A stretch of 64,000 nt of DNA from Chloroflexia bacterium SDU3-3 (GTDB lineage Bacteria; Chloroflexota; Chloroflexia; Chloroflexales; Roseiflexaceae): assembly GCA_009268125.1 (NCBI GenBank), contig WBOU01000011.1:1-64000 (forward strand). The letters run 5' to 3'. Below the pieces are notes generated by a model that was not told the DNA's origin, did not search any database, and saw only the letters and a program-made list of their open reading frames with translations. How positions within the stretch are numbered: position 1 is the stretch's first letter; every line of letters starts with the position of its first letter. Positions 43,898 to 53,087 of this stretch are shown here, in pieces. Position numbers and translations under genes: made by a program.

Positions 43898-44956
43898 ATG
43901 ACCACCGACCATGAGCAAGATCAGGCGACCAGCAGCCCGGCCAGCACGCCACAGACATCCGGCACCGACAAGCTGCGCGAGCGTATCGGCGATGCCCTGC
44001 TCAACCAGCAGTACCCCAGCGCCGTCGCGCAGCTGTCGACGCTTTCGATCAGCGCCATGGTCGCGATGCTCCACAGCCTGTATATCACCTACCCTTTTTC
44101 GCCGCTGATCGCGCATCTGAAAGGGCAGCAGGGCAGCACCAACCAGGTGGTGCTCGCCGCGCTGTATATTGTCACTGGCGAGAAAGAGGAGAAGATCACC
44201 CCCTTGTTCAGCGCGCTCAGCACCGACCAGCAGAGCGAGCTGCGCAAGCAGCTGGATGAGCGGAAATCAGCGCTGGCGCTGCTGCGCTCGCTCAATAATC
44301 CGCTGCTGCAGAGCATCGCCGTGCCGCCCCTGCTACTGCCATCAATTCCACCTCCGCTGGTCATCCCGCCCCTGCCCGCATCGCCCGACAGCGCCCTGAT
44401 CGAGGGGGTCAAGAAGGCGATCACCGCCGCGACCGATGGCGTGACGATCCGCAAAGGGCCAGCCAGCGCCAATCTCTCGGTGTCAGGCCTCACCACCTCG
44501 CTGCAGGCCAAGGGCGCGACCTTTAGCCTGATCGCTTTTCCCATGAATCTGACCTTCGAGACCTCGTACAAGGGCCTCTTCTTCTCCGCAAAGCTCTCCG
44601 AGCAGCGCTGGGATATGCAGCTAACTTTCTCGCTCAAAGATCCCATCCCCAGCATCGCCAGCCTCAGCAAGATCTTTAGCGAGGGCGAGCAGTCGATGCG
44701 CAAGATTGTCGCCCAGGGCATGACGTTCAGGAACCTCAACGACATCTCGCGTATCCAAGATGCGATCAAGCCCTACACCCAGCCCGTGAGCGATGCAGTC
44801 TCGGCGGCCAAGGGCATCGCCGGGGCCGCCGATGCCAAGCCGTTTCAGATCGTGCCCGGCATCACGGCATCGGGGCCTGGGCCATTTTCCACGCCCGGCG
44901 CGCCCGATGTGCCAAAGGGCCAGGAGCTACAGCTTACGATCACGGTGAGGTTCTAG
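43898..44956 (+). CDS. 352-aa protein of unknown function between ATPase and effector
   Basis: 352 aa, CGAGGAAG before ATG. Not recognised. It has a disordered Ser/Thr/Gln N terminus, then a helical region with a hydrophobic patch (VAMLHSLYITYPFSPLIAHL). A Pro-rich hinge follows (LLLPSIPPPLVIPPLPASP, about residues 145-165). The C-terminal half is beta-rich (ASANLSVSGLTTSLQAKGA, FPMNLTFETSYKGLFFSAKL, WDMQLTFSLKD). Its place between the loader ATPase and a giant effector suggests a second cargo, a cargo chaperone or a particle component. None of these can be chosen from sequence. Its base use matches its neighbours. Confidence 0.6.
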   Translation: MTTDHEQDQATSSPASTPQTSGTDKLRERIGDALLNQQYPSAVAQLSTLSISAMVAMLHSLYITYPFSPLIAHLKGQQGSTNQVVLAALYIVTGEKEEKITPLFSALSTDQQSELRKQLDERKSALALLRSLNNPLLQSIAVPPLLLPSIPPPLVIPPLPASPDSALIEGVKKAITAATDGVTIRKGPASANLSVSGLTTSLQAKGATFSLIAFPMNLTFETSYKGLFFSAKLSEQRWDMQLTFSLKDPIPSIASLSKIFSEGEQSMRKIVAQGMTFRNLNDISRIQDAIKPYTQPVSDAVSAAKGIAGAADAKPFQIVPGITASGPGPFSTPGAPDVPKGQELQLTITVRF

Positions 44957-45011
44957 ACCGCCGTACCGGTTATGTCTAGCCGGGCTTGATATTTCGTTGG
45001 GTAGAACAGCT

Positions 45012-48000
45012 ATGGAAAAAGCCAGCGCACCTGCCCGTACAGCCGCACCAGCAAAGCCGACCCAGTCGCCCGCTGCCGCACCGCACAGCCAGGCGCATGC
45101 TGTACCTGCCAAGGCGGGCGAGCCGCATATCGAAGCCAGCAGGCCGCCGTGGGCCAGCCGTGTGGATGTTGGCAGCGCCAGCGCCGCCCCGCCCGATGGC
45201 AGCCAGCGCGATCAGCCGCCCGAGGAAGACCTGGCCACGCGCATCCAGCAGGCCCGTGGCGGCGGGCGCTCGCTCGACATGGCCCTGCGCAGCCACCTTG
45301 AGGCGGCCCTGGGCAGCCCGCTGGGCCAAGTGCGCATCCACACCGATAGCGAGGCCGACAGGCTGGCCCAGCAGCTTGAGGCGCGAGCATTCACCAGCGG
45401 CCACGATATCTTCTTGCGACATGGGGCGTGGTCGCCCGGCACGGTCGCGGGCCGCCAGCTGATCGCCCACGAAGCCGCCCATACCATCCAGCAGGCGCGC
45501 GGCCCGGTCGCAGGCGTGCCGGGGCCTGGCGGCGTGGCGGTCAGCAGCCCCGGCGACGCGTTCGAGCAGGCGGCCCGCGCGGCGCTGCAGCTTGCGCCAG
45601 CGGCCTGCGCGCCTGCCGCCGCGCCAGCCAGCCAGCAGGTCAGCGTGCAGCGCGACACCGGGCAGGGCAGCTCCGCCGTCCACCCGACCGAGATCATCGC
45701 CGCAGATTTCGAAAGCGCCGCCACACAGGCATCAGCGCTGCTCCTGCCCAATAGCCGGGCCAACACCGCCATCACGATCACCGACGGCACCGCGATCCGC
45801 GTCTATAACGGCAATGGCAGCCCGATCACGCAGCGCATGCCATTTCGTGCGCCGCGCTCGATACCCGCCGGAACCTATGTCTACGGCCTCGGCGATGTGC
45901 AGCACGAGCGCTATCTGCTGCACCGCGTCTACCATCATAACGATGGGCGGCCATTCATTGACCCCGCAGTCGCATCCATCCAGGGGGCCGAGGGGCAGGC
46001 CAGCCAGCACCTATTCCTGAACGAGCAGCTGAGCAGCGCTGACGCACAGACCTTTGCGAGCGCGCTGGGCGAGCGTGGCATGGTGGTGGTGCCCGGCCAT
46101 CCGATCGCCGACTCGGGAGCGCAGGGCAGTGGGCAGGAGGGGCCGCCCCGGCGCTCGCGGCCTCGGCACGCCAGCGCCGATGGCCAGTTCAGCGGCGGCA
46201 GCCGCACGGCCAACCTGCCGCCCTTCCCAGCCGAGATTATCGGCCCAGCCATGCAGCCAGCGGGGGGGCTGGGCAGCTACCGCATGCAGCTCGCCTTCAA
46301 CACCTTCGACCCAACGCCGATCGGCGGCGTCGCCGAGGCGATGCGCTCTGTCGACTACCGCTGGGAGCTGATCAGAATCCCCGAGGAGATCATCAGGCGC
46401 ACTGATCAGCGGATCTCGCAGCAGATGTCGATCGACCAGAACCAGAGCATCCAGCCTCCCTCGCCCGCCGAGCCGCTGCAGACCGACGCAACCCGCACGC
46501 TCGAAGAGCTGCAGCAGGATGCCCGGCGTGGCGCGCTCTCGCCGCGCCGGGTCGACCGCTCCGAGGGCAGCGACTACCGCCATGCCGAGATCAGCCGGTC
46601 GCACCGCGAGGACATGCGCACGGTCGAGCGCAATCACGCGGTGTGGCGGGTGCTGCTCCAGAATGAGATCACCATCTCAACTGGTTGGCAGCACCTCTTG
46701 GCCTACGCCTCGGATCTGGGCGCGATGATCGGCGACGATAGCTCCGAGCGCGACATCCCCTGGCCGCGCCGCGAGGGCTGGTATGTGGTGCGCTGCGTGG
46801 CCCAGCCCGAGGCTAGCGGCGAGTACCGCCGCGCGGCCAGCGTGCAGGTCAAGCTGGTCGAGGTGCGCTCGCAGCAGCGGCTGGCCCAGGAGGAGCTGGA
46901 TCGTCCTGATGCAGACATCAAACAGCGCGATGCCCAGATCCACCAGCTGGAGGACCGGCTGAGCCATATGAGCGCCGACGACCCGCTGCGGCCTGCGCTG
47001 GTAGAGCAGCTGGCCCAGATGGGTCGCTATCGCGCCCGAGCCGTGCTGCGCACCAGCGGCGATCTTGCCTCTATGCTCGATGCCGAGCTGGCGGATGCGC
47101 GGATGGTGCTTTCGCTGCTCAATGACCTCAAGCGCGAAAACCTGAGCGCTGAAGCCATCACCAACATCAAGCGCCAGCTTGCCGACCTCGGCATGACCAG
47201 CAGGAACATCGACGCGATCATCGCGAGCGGGAACCATGTCGACTTCATCCTACGCCACGAGCTACGGGATACGGCCAGCCGGATCGATCGCCTAGACGAG
47301 CAGATTGAGCTGCTGAGAGACCGTGGCGGCGATATGGTGGCAGGCCAGATCATCCGGCCCCGCGCGGTCTTCACCAGCCGCGTGACCGGCCAGACCTTCC
47401 CGCTGCTGCTACAGATCGGCCCATCGAACACCCCAGCCGAAAATGGGGCCGCCTTCGCGTACATGGTCTCGGATGTGACCACGCCGGATGGCCAGGTGGG
47501 CCATGGCACCGGGTCCAGCGCGGCAGCTGCGGCCACGGCGGCGGTCGCCAACTTCGCGCAGCAGAACGAGTATGGGCGCGGCCTGCTTGTGGTGGTGATG
47601 CCAAGCGGGGCCTCGCTTCAGCTCAGCCGCACCAACTTTAGCAACCGGCCCGGCGACGAGAACATCGCCCGCAGCCGCATCGGCGATGTGGTGGCGGCCC
47701 TGGCCGCTATCGGGCTGCTGGCCACCGGGGCGGGGCTGGCGATTGGCGCAACGCTCACCACCGCTGGCACGGTCCTGGGCGCGGCATCGGGAATCCTGGG
47801 CGCGGTGCAGGGCGGCGACAACCTGCTGCGCCGCTGGCGCGAGCATCGGCTGCGCTTCGATGCGACATGCATCAACGATCTGCTGGCGGTGCTGGGCGGG
47901 GTAGCCATGGGCGTGAGCATGATCGGGAATCGCATCCGGATCGTCACCAGCGCGCGGTTCTTCACTATGGTCGATATGGGCGTGGGGGCCGAGCGCATAC

Positions 48001-51000
48001 TGCAGGCCGAGCAGACCATGACCCGCGCGATAAGCTTTGTGGATGCGATGCAGCGTGTGGAAAACCTGATCGGCGACGTGGGCTTTGTCTGGGGCAACCT
48101 GGTGACGCTCGACCAGATCATGGCGATCAACGCCGCCGAGGCACGGGGCGAGCTAACCCACGCCGCCGCCGCAGGCCAGCGCGCGAGCATCATCGCCGGG
48201 GCCATCCCAGGGGCTATCCAGTTCGCCGTGGGCATGCACCAGCGGATCAACGCACCAGATTCGGTCGGCCCGCATATCGACCCGCGCCGCCAGCGCCCCG
48301 ACACAGGCCAGCCCCATGGCGAGCCAGGCCACCCCGCCCCGCAGGATAGCCAGCCCCATGGCGAGCCAGGCCACCCCGCCCCCGCCCACGACAGCGCCGC
48401 AGAGCCGCCCCCCCAGCAGGCCGCGCCGCAGAGTGAGAGCGCCCAGCCCGCCGACCAGCGGACGGCATCCGGGGCCAGCCCCAGCCGACCGCCAGCGGCC
48501 CCCGCCGACACCGCCGACCCAGCCCGCGCGGCGCGGCTGGCCGACCACCAGCGCTTTGTCGAGGCCGGTCGGGCGCGCCTGCGCGAGTCGCGCCCGACCG
48601 CACGCTCAAGCCAGCCCGAGCTTCCGAGCGGCCATGAGCAGCGCAACCTAACCCCAGACAACGCCTATCAGGCATACGAGCAGGCGGTAGCGCGGGCGGG
48701 CGACCGCGAGGTTGGGCTGTGGTTCAACCCCAACACCGGCGAGTACGCTGTGACCGTCGGCAGCGAGCACGCCGTACGTTCGCCCGATGGCGAGGGCTGG
48801 CAGGGCACGCTACACATCCACCGCAACCCCGAGAACATCCTAACCCTGCGCAACCCAGCGCCCGCCGATGTCTGGAACACGGTGATGGCGGCACTGCGCA
48901 ACGGCAGGCCGACCACCGAGTTTGTCGAGGCCCAGCTGCCCGATGGCTCGCGGCGCACCACCGCCGTCACCGTCGACCCGAGCACGCGCGCGGTCACGCT
49001 AGAGTATCACACGCCTGAGGGCGAGGTGAGACGCCAGACATTCGACTCGATCGACGCCTATGTGGCCGAGTATACCAGCCGCGACCGCGCGATCGACCCG
49101 GAGAGCAGCGCGTATCGCTGGATGATCCACGACCTGGATGACTACTACAATGCGCGGCGACGCGATGCGGGCGTGCGCACCGCAGCGGGAACATTGCCCC
49201 CCGAGCCAGGCCATGCGCAGCCCCATAGCGACACGCCTGCGGCAGCGCCGCCAAGCGCCGCGCAGCATCCGGCAGGCGCGGCCACCGGCCCCGAGGCCCC
49301 GGCGGCCCAGCACGCCCTCGCCGATCTGCTCTACCAGCTGCAGCAGCCCGCCCGCCCGCACCCGCCAGCTGGGCTTTCGCCTGTGCACGCCGCCGCGCGC
49401 GAGATCATCCGCAGCGTCGGCGACTGGCGCAGCGGCATCGGGCGCATGCTAGCGGGGATAGAGCATAGCGGCGAGCGCGCTCGTGCGGCGAGCGCCCTGG
49501 TCGAGGCCCGCCAGCGCATCATCGACTACGTCTACGAGCGTGTGCTTCGCGCCTACCCCGATGTCTACATGACCAATGCGGGCACCATAGCGCTCACCAG
49601 CGATATCGACATCACCATCAAGCCGATCGAGCAGCGCGCCGACTTTCAGGGCACGCCCCGCGATCCCGCAGCCCAGCTGCGCTCAGCCGCCGAGGCGGCG
49701 CAGTTCTTCGCCGATCAGCTGCGCGCCACCGTGGGCGGCGAGATCGACCATGTGATCGACACCAACATCTATGGCTATGCTGGCGAGGGCAACATGGGGG
49801 CTGCGGCCAGCACACCCCAGGGCCGCGCCACGCTGGCCGACGCCAGCAGCGTCGCCGGGTTTGCCGCGCAGCTGCGCGGCCAGGGGCCAGAGGCATGGGC
49901 GCGCTTCCTCAGCGAGCTAAACGCCCGCTTCGCCAGCGACACCACGCCCGAGGGACAGGCCGCCGCCGCCCGCCTGCGCGGCCTGGTCGAGTCGGCCCGC
50001 AGCTTCGCCGCCGCCCGCGAGGGCGAGTACAGCCGCACCCGCGAGGCCACACAGGCCACCCACCCCGACGCCACCAGCGCCGTGATCGATCGGATGACCC
50101 GCGAGGCGCTCATCCGCCAACACTCGGCGGAGCTTGCCAGCGAGTTTGCGCGCACCCCGCCCGATCTGGCCCGCATCGCCGAGCTTCAGGCCCAGATCCG
50201 CTGGTTCCAGACCGATGCCTATGTCAGCAGCGGGGCGATCGATCAGGCGGTCACGCACCAGCAGGGTCGCCGCGCCGCTGGCAGCAGCGCCGCAGCGGCG
50301 AACGCGGGCGATGCGGCCTCCCAGCGCAGCCGCCAGGATCTTGAGCAGCGCCTCACTGCGGCGCGGCAGGCCCTGGCCGACCTGAACGCCCAGTCGCCAC
50401 CCGCCCCCGAGGCCGAGCGCCAGCGTGCGCGCGATCATCTTGAAAACCTTGAGCGGCAGCTCTTCGACGAGGTGCGCGCCGATTTCGCCCTGCTGGATCA
50501 GGTCGATCAGCGACACGCCCCCCAGCCGACCGATCGGCTCGCCTCCTCGGCTGCGGCGGCCTCGGAGAACCTCGGCATGATGCAGCATCATCTGGCCGCC
50601 AGTGGCACCACCCTCGGCGCACGGGTGAAGATCGCCTGCAAGTATGGGGGCCGCATCCTGCTGGCCGAGCATCTGGCCGGGCTCGGCACTAGCTCGCCCG
50701 AGATTCAGGCGCTGATCGGGCTGTTTACCTCAAGCCGCTGGTCGGCGTTCGAGGGCAGCGCCATGCCCGATCTCCTGATCAGCCGCATGCTGATTCACTA
50801 TGCCATGACAAATGGTATGGCGCATCAGGTGATCCGCGATACGGCGGGCCGGGCCACCGGGGTGCGCGATACCGTGCGCGAGGCATTTATCGCGGGCGTG
50901 CAGACTTGGGCACCGCAGGCGGTTATACGGCTGCACCTGATCGAGTCGACCGCACCACGACCTGCTGCGCCACAGGCACCGCAGCAGCCCGCACCCGCAC

Positions 51001-51833
51001 AGGCCGCGCCCGCACCACAGCCCGCGCCACAGCCCGCGCCCGCGCCACAGGCGGCACCCGCACAGGCCGCGCCCGCGCCACAAAGGCCGCCGCGCACCAA
51101 CGCGAGCATGGTGCAGAGCGGGACAGCCCGCTACGTCGATCCGCTCGGCCAGATCACCGCAGCGGGCGCGGCATTCCTGCGCAGCCACTTCGAGCGCGCA
51201 ACCCAGACCGGCAGCCGATCCACAGCCACGATGAGCGATGCCGAACTATCCCACGAGCTTGCGCAGAACTGGCGCTGGCTTGAGGCGCTGAACTTGGCCG
51301 AGCTAGCGCACCAGTGGCAGGCGCTCGGCGGCCCCGTGACCGATCTGCGCAGCCGGGCTAGCGGCACCGCGTTCGCCTTCGCACGCGCATCGATCAGCAT
51401 GCGCTCGCTGCTCCGCTATATCAACCGCGCTATCGCCGCCCATACCAGCCTGCCGCCCGGCAACGGCAACGTGCTCAACACCGACACTGGCACCTATCTG
51501 CGGCAGCTCATAGCCAGCAACGACCCGCTGATCACACCTATCATCAATGAGATCAAGAGCCGATTTCCCAACGACTGGCGGCAGTTCGAGCGGGGCGGGC
51601 GGATGGCCATGTTTGGCGATACGACTGGCGCTATCGGCAACAAGCAGCCCGATATTGTAGAGATCGACCTGGCAGCGCGGCGGATCGCGATCACCGACAT
51701 CACCCAGGCATACAATGATCCACGCCACCACCTGAAGACAGCCCTCTACATGCGGGTGTTCGAGTCGATGTTCTCTGGCTTCACGGTGGTGGGCAGCGAC
51801 TACCGCAGGCCCGGCCAATCGCGCGATTTCTAG
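45012..51833 (+). CDS. giant DUF4157 (eCIS_core) effector, multi-domain toxin-like
   Basis: 2273 aa from ATG at 45012; a TTG 15 nt upstream is in frame and neither has a strong ribosome site. One DUF4157 domain (residues ~75-170) carries HEAAH (153-157). Coiled-coil-like helices lie near 600-770 and a Gly/Ala hydrophobic region near 890-950. Pro/His repeats (QPHGEPGHPAP, twice) lie near 1100. Around residue 1531, LTSDIDITIKP followed by EIDHVIDTNIYGY resembles a nucleotidyltransferase-fold active site. A Pro/Ala/Gln linker (~1980-2025) precedes the last region, where QPDIVEID...IAITDIT (from residue 2213) weakly resembles PD-(D/E)XK nucleases. It is last but two in the eCIS operon and is probable cargo. 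Toxic activities are motif-level inference. Confidence 0.82.
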   Translation: MEKASAPARTAAPAKPTQSPAAAPHSQAHAVPAKAGEPHIEASRPPWASRVDVGSASAAPPDGSQRDQPPEEDLATRIQQARGGGRSLDMALRSHLEAALGSPLGQVRIHTDSEADRLAQQLEARAFTSGHDIFLRHGAWSPGTVAGRQLIAHEAAHTIQQARGPVAGVPGPGGVAVSSPGDAFEQAARAALQLAPAACAPAAAPASQQVSVQRDTGQGSSAVHPTEIIAADFESAATQASALLLPNSRANTAITITDGTAIRVYNGNGSPITQRMPFRAPRSIPAGTYVYGLGDVQHERYLLHRVYHHNDGRPFIDPAVASIQGAEGQASQHLFLNEQLSSADAQTFASALGERGMVVVPGHPIADSGAQGSGQEGPPRRSRPRHASADGQFSGGSRTANLPPFPAEIIGPAMQPAGGLGSYRMQLAFNTFDPTPIGGVAEAMRSVDYRWELIRIPEEIIRRTDQRISQQMSIDQNQSIQPPSPAEPLQTDATRTLEELQQDARRGALSPRRVDRSEGSDYRHAEISRSHREDMRTVERNHAVWRVLLQNEITISTGWQHLLAYASDLGAMIGDDSSERDIPWPRREGWYVVRCVAQPEASGEYRRAASVQVKLVEVRSQQRLAQEELDRPDADIKQRDAQIHQLEDRLSHMSADDPLRPALVEQLAQMGRYRARAVLRTSGDLASMLDAELADARMVLSLLNDLKRENLSAEAITNIKRQLADLGMTSRNIDAIIASGNHVDFILRHELRDTASRIDRLDEQIELLRDRGGDMVAGQIIRPRAVFTSRVTGQTFPLLLQIGPSNTPAENGAAFAYMVSDVTTPDGQVGHGTGSSAAAAATAAVANFAQQNEYGRGLLVVVMPSGASLQLSRTNFSNRPGDENIARSRIGDVVAALAAIGLLATGAGLAIGATLTTAGTVLGAASGILGAVQGGDNLLRRWREHRLRFDATCINDLLAVLGGVAMGVSMIGNRIRIVTSARFFTMVDMGVGAERILQAEQTMTRAISFVDAMQRVENLIGDVGFVWGNLVTLDQIMAINAAEARGELTHAAAAGQRASIIAGAIPGAIQFAVGMHQRINAPDSVGPHIDPRRQRPDTGQPHGEPGHPAPQDSQPHGEPGHPAPAHDSAAEPPPQQAAPQSESAQPADQRTASGASPSRPPAAPADTADPARAARLADHQRFVEAGRARLRESRPTARSSQPELPSGHEQRNLTPDNAYQAYEQAVARAGDREVGLWFNPNTGEYAVTVGSEHAVRSPDGEGWQGTLHIHRNPENILTLRNPAPADVWNTVMAALRNGRPTTEFVEAQLPDGSRRTTAVTVDPSTRAVTLEYHTPEGEVRRQTFDSIDAYVAEYTSRDRAIDPESSAYRWMIHDLDDYYNARRRDAGVRTAAGTLPPEPGHAQPHSDTPAAAPPSAAQHPAGAATGPEAPAAQHALADLLYQLQQPARPHPPAGLSPVHAAAREIIRSVGDWRSGIGRMLAGIEHSGERARAASALVEARQRIIDYVYERVLRAYPDVYMTNAGTIALTSDIDITIKPIEQRADFQGTPRDPAAQLRSAAEAAQFFADQLRATVGGEIDHVIDTNIYGYAGEGNMGAAASTPQGRATLADASSVAGFAAQLRGQGPEAWARFLSELNARFASDTTPEGQAAAARLRGLVESARSFAAAREGEYSRTREATQATHPDATSAVIDRMTREALIRQHSAELASEFARTPPDLARIAELQAQIRWFQTDAYVSSGAIDQAVTHQQGRRAAGSSAAAANAGDAASQRSRQDLEQRLTAARQALADLNAQSPPAPEAERQRARDHLENLERQLFDEVRADFALLDQVDQRHAPQPTDRLASSAAAASENLGMMQHHLAASGTTLGARVKIACKYGGRILLAEHLAGLGTSSPEIQALIGLFTSSRWSAFEGSAMPDLLISRMLIHYAMTNGMAHQVIRDTAGRATGVRDTVREAFIAGVQTWAPQAVIRLHLIESTAPRPAAPQAPQQPAPAQAAPAPQPAPQPAPAPQAAPAQAAPAPQRPPRTNASMVQSGTARYVDPLGQITAAGAAFLRSHFERATQTGSRSTATMSDAELSHELAQNWRWLEALNLAELAHQWQALGGPVTDLRSRASGTAFAFARASISMRSLLRYINRAIAAHTSLPPGNGNVLNTDTGTYLRQLIASNDPLITPIINEIKSRFPNDWRQFERGGRMAMFGDTTGAIGNKQPDIVEIDLAARRIAITDITQAYNDPRHHLKTALYMRVFESMFSGFTVVGSDYRRPGQSRDF

Positions 51834-51848
51834 AATGGAGCACCGCCC

Positions 51849-53048
51849 ATGGCCCTTGCCCTGAGCAGAGAAAGCACATTCGACCAGCTGGCCCAGTCCT
51901 GGGGGCGCGCCACCCACGGCGACCCCGAGGCCCAGCAGCGCTGGCAGGTGGCCGAGGGCGGCGGGTGGGAGTGGCGCGGCGACCGCCTCACCGCGCGCGG
52001 TGCCGAGTGGAGCGCGCTGGCCTGGCGCAGCTGCGGCCCCCAGACTATGGCCGCGCTTGGCAGCTTCGCCATCGAGGCCACGGCCTCGGGCCACGCTCAG
52101 CTAGCCGGGCTAAGCCTCGGCCCCTACAAAGATTTCCTCACCCCGCTGGATGGTGGCTCGCACCGCCTGCGGCTTGAGGTGGAGCAGGGCAGCGGCTGCT
52201 GGCGGTTTCTGGTGGATGGCGAGCTGCAGCTGCGCGGCTGGTGGGATGCGAAGATCGCTGGTGTGGCCGACCTGCTAGATGGCGAGCTGTGCCTCAAGGC
52301 CTACAACGCTGCCGAGGCCGAATTCTCGCAGGTGCGGGTCGAGCAGCTGCCCGCCACGGCCTGCGAGATCTCGGTCATCCTCACGTGCAACCGCTTCCTG
52401 CAGCGCCTGCGGGTGACGCTGCGCAACTGGTGCGCCCAGCACATGCCCATGGGCAGCTACGAGGTGCTGGTGGCCGCCCCGCCTAGCGACGACGGCTGCT
52501 ACCAGCACCTGGGCGCGGTGGCCCGCAGCCACCCCCACGTGGCCCTGCGCGAGGTGCCTATCGATGAGGCGATGGCCATGAACAAAGGGGCCATGCTCAA
52601 CCGCGCCGTCGCCAGCAGCCGGGGGCGCTGGGTGCTGTTCACCGACGCCGACTGCCTATTTGAGCCGAGCGCCCTGGCCACCCTGCACGCCCACCTGCGC
52701 TCCGCCCGGCCAGCGCTGCACTACGGCGAGCGCTACCACCTGAGCGAGGCCCAGACCGACGCGCTGCTCGCCGGGCGGGCCGATGGCCTGCACGACTTCC
52801 CGCAGCTCTTTCGCCACGCGCACCGCAGCTGGGTCGACCGCGCGCCGTGGGGCTACCTGCAGGTGGTGCCGCGCCGCCTGCTTGAGCGCGTGCCCTACCC
52901 GCAGCATATCAACCACTTCGCCCACGCCGACAGCCTGTTTATCGAGCAGTGCGAGAAGCATGGCCTGCGACCCGCCCAGGTGCCTGGGCTGCGCTGCCTG
53001 CACCTCGTCCACCCGTTCGCGTGGTATGGCACCGATACCTTTCTGTAG
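51849..53048 (+). CDS. GT2 glycosyltransferase with N-terminal lectin-like region
   Basis: 399 aa, GGAG before ATG, 15 nt after the effector stop. Residues 1-175 look like a beta-sandwich concanavalin/LamG-like module (SFAIEATASGHAQLAGLSLG, HRLRLEVEQGSGCWRFLVDG). From ~183 comes a GT-A family 2 transferase: ISVILTCNRFLQRLRVTLRNW, MNKGAMLNRAVASSRGRWVLFTDADC with a DxD (DAD), then HFAHADSLFIEQC. It transfers an activated sugar. Being in the effector's transcript suggests it modifies the effector or a particle protein, but the acceptor is unknown. Confidence 0.82.
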   Translation: MALALSRESTFDQLAQSWGRATHGDPEAQQRWQVAEGGGWEWRGDRLTARGAEWSALAWRSCGPQTMAALGSFAIEATASGHAQLAGLSLGPYKDFLTPLDGGSHRLRLEVEQGSGCWRFLVDGELQLRGWWDAKIAGVADLLDGELCLKAYNAAEAEFSQVRVEQLPATACEISVILTCNRFLQRLRVTLRNWCAQHMPMGSYEVLVAAPPSDDGCYQHLGAVARSHPHVALREVPIDEAMAMNKGAMLNRAVASSRGRWVLFTDADCLFEPSALATLHAHLRSARPALHYGERYHLSEAQTDALLAGRADGLHDFPQLFRHAHRSWVDRAPWGYLQVVPRRLLERVPYPQHINHFAHADSLFIEQCEKHGLRPAQVPGLRCLHLVHPFAWYGTDTFL

Positions 53049-53087
53049 CCACGACATAGATACATAGCGATGATAGGAGCAGCGCCT

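Noticed and set aside
44957-45011. Short inverted repeat CTAGAC/GTCTAG as a terminator before the second effector
   Set aside because: Only a 6-bp stem with a long loop; not enough to split the operon.
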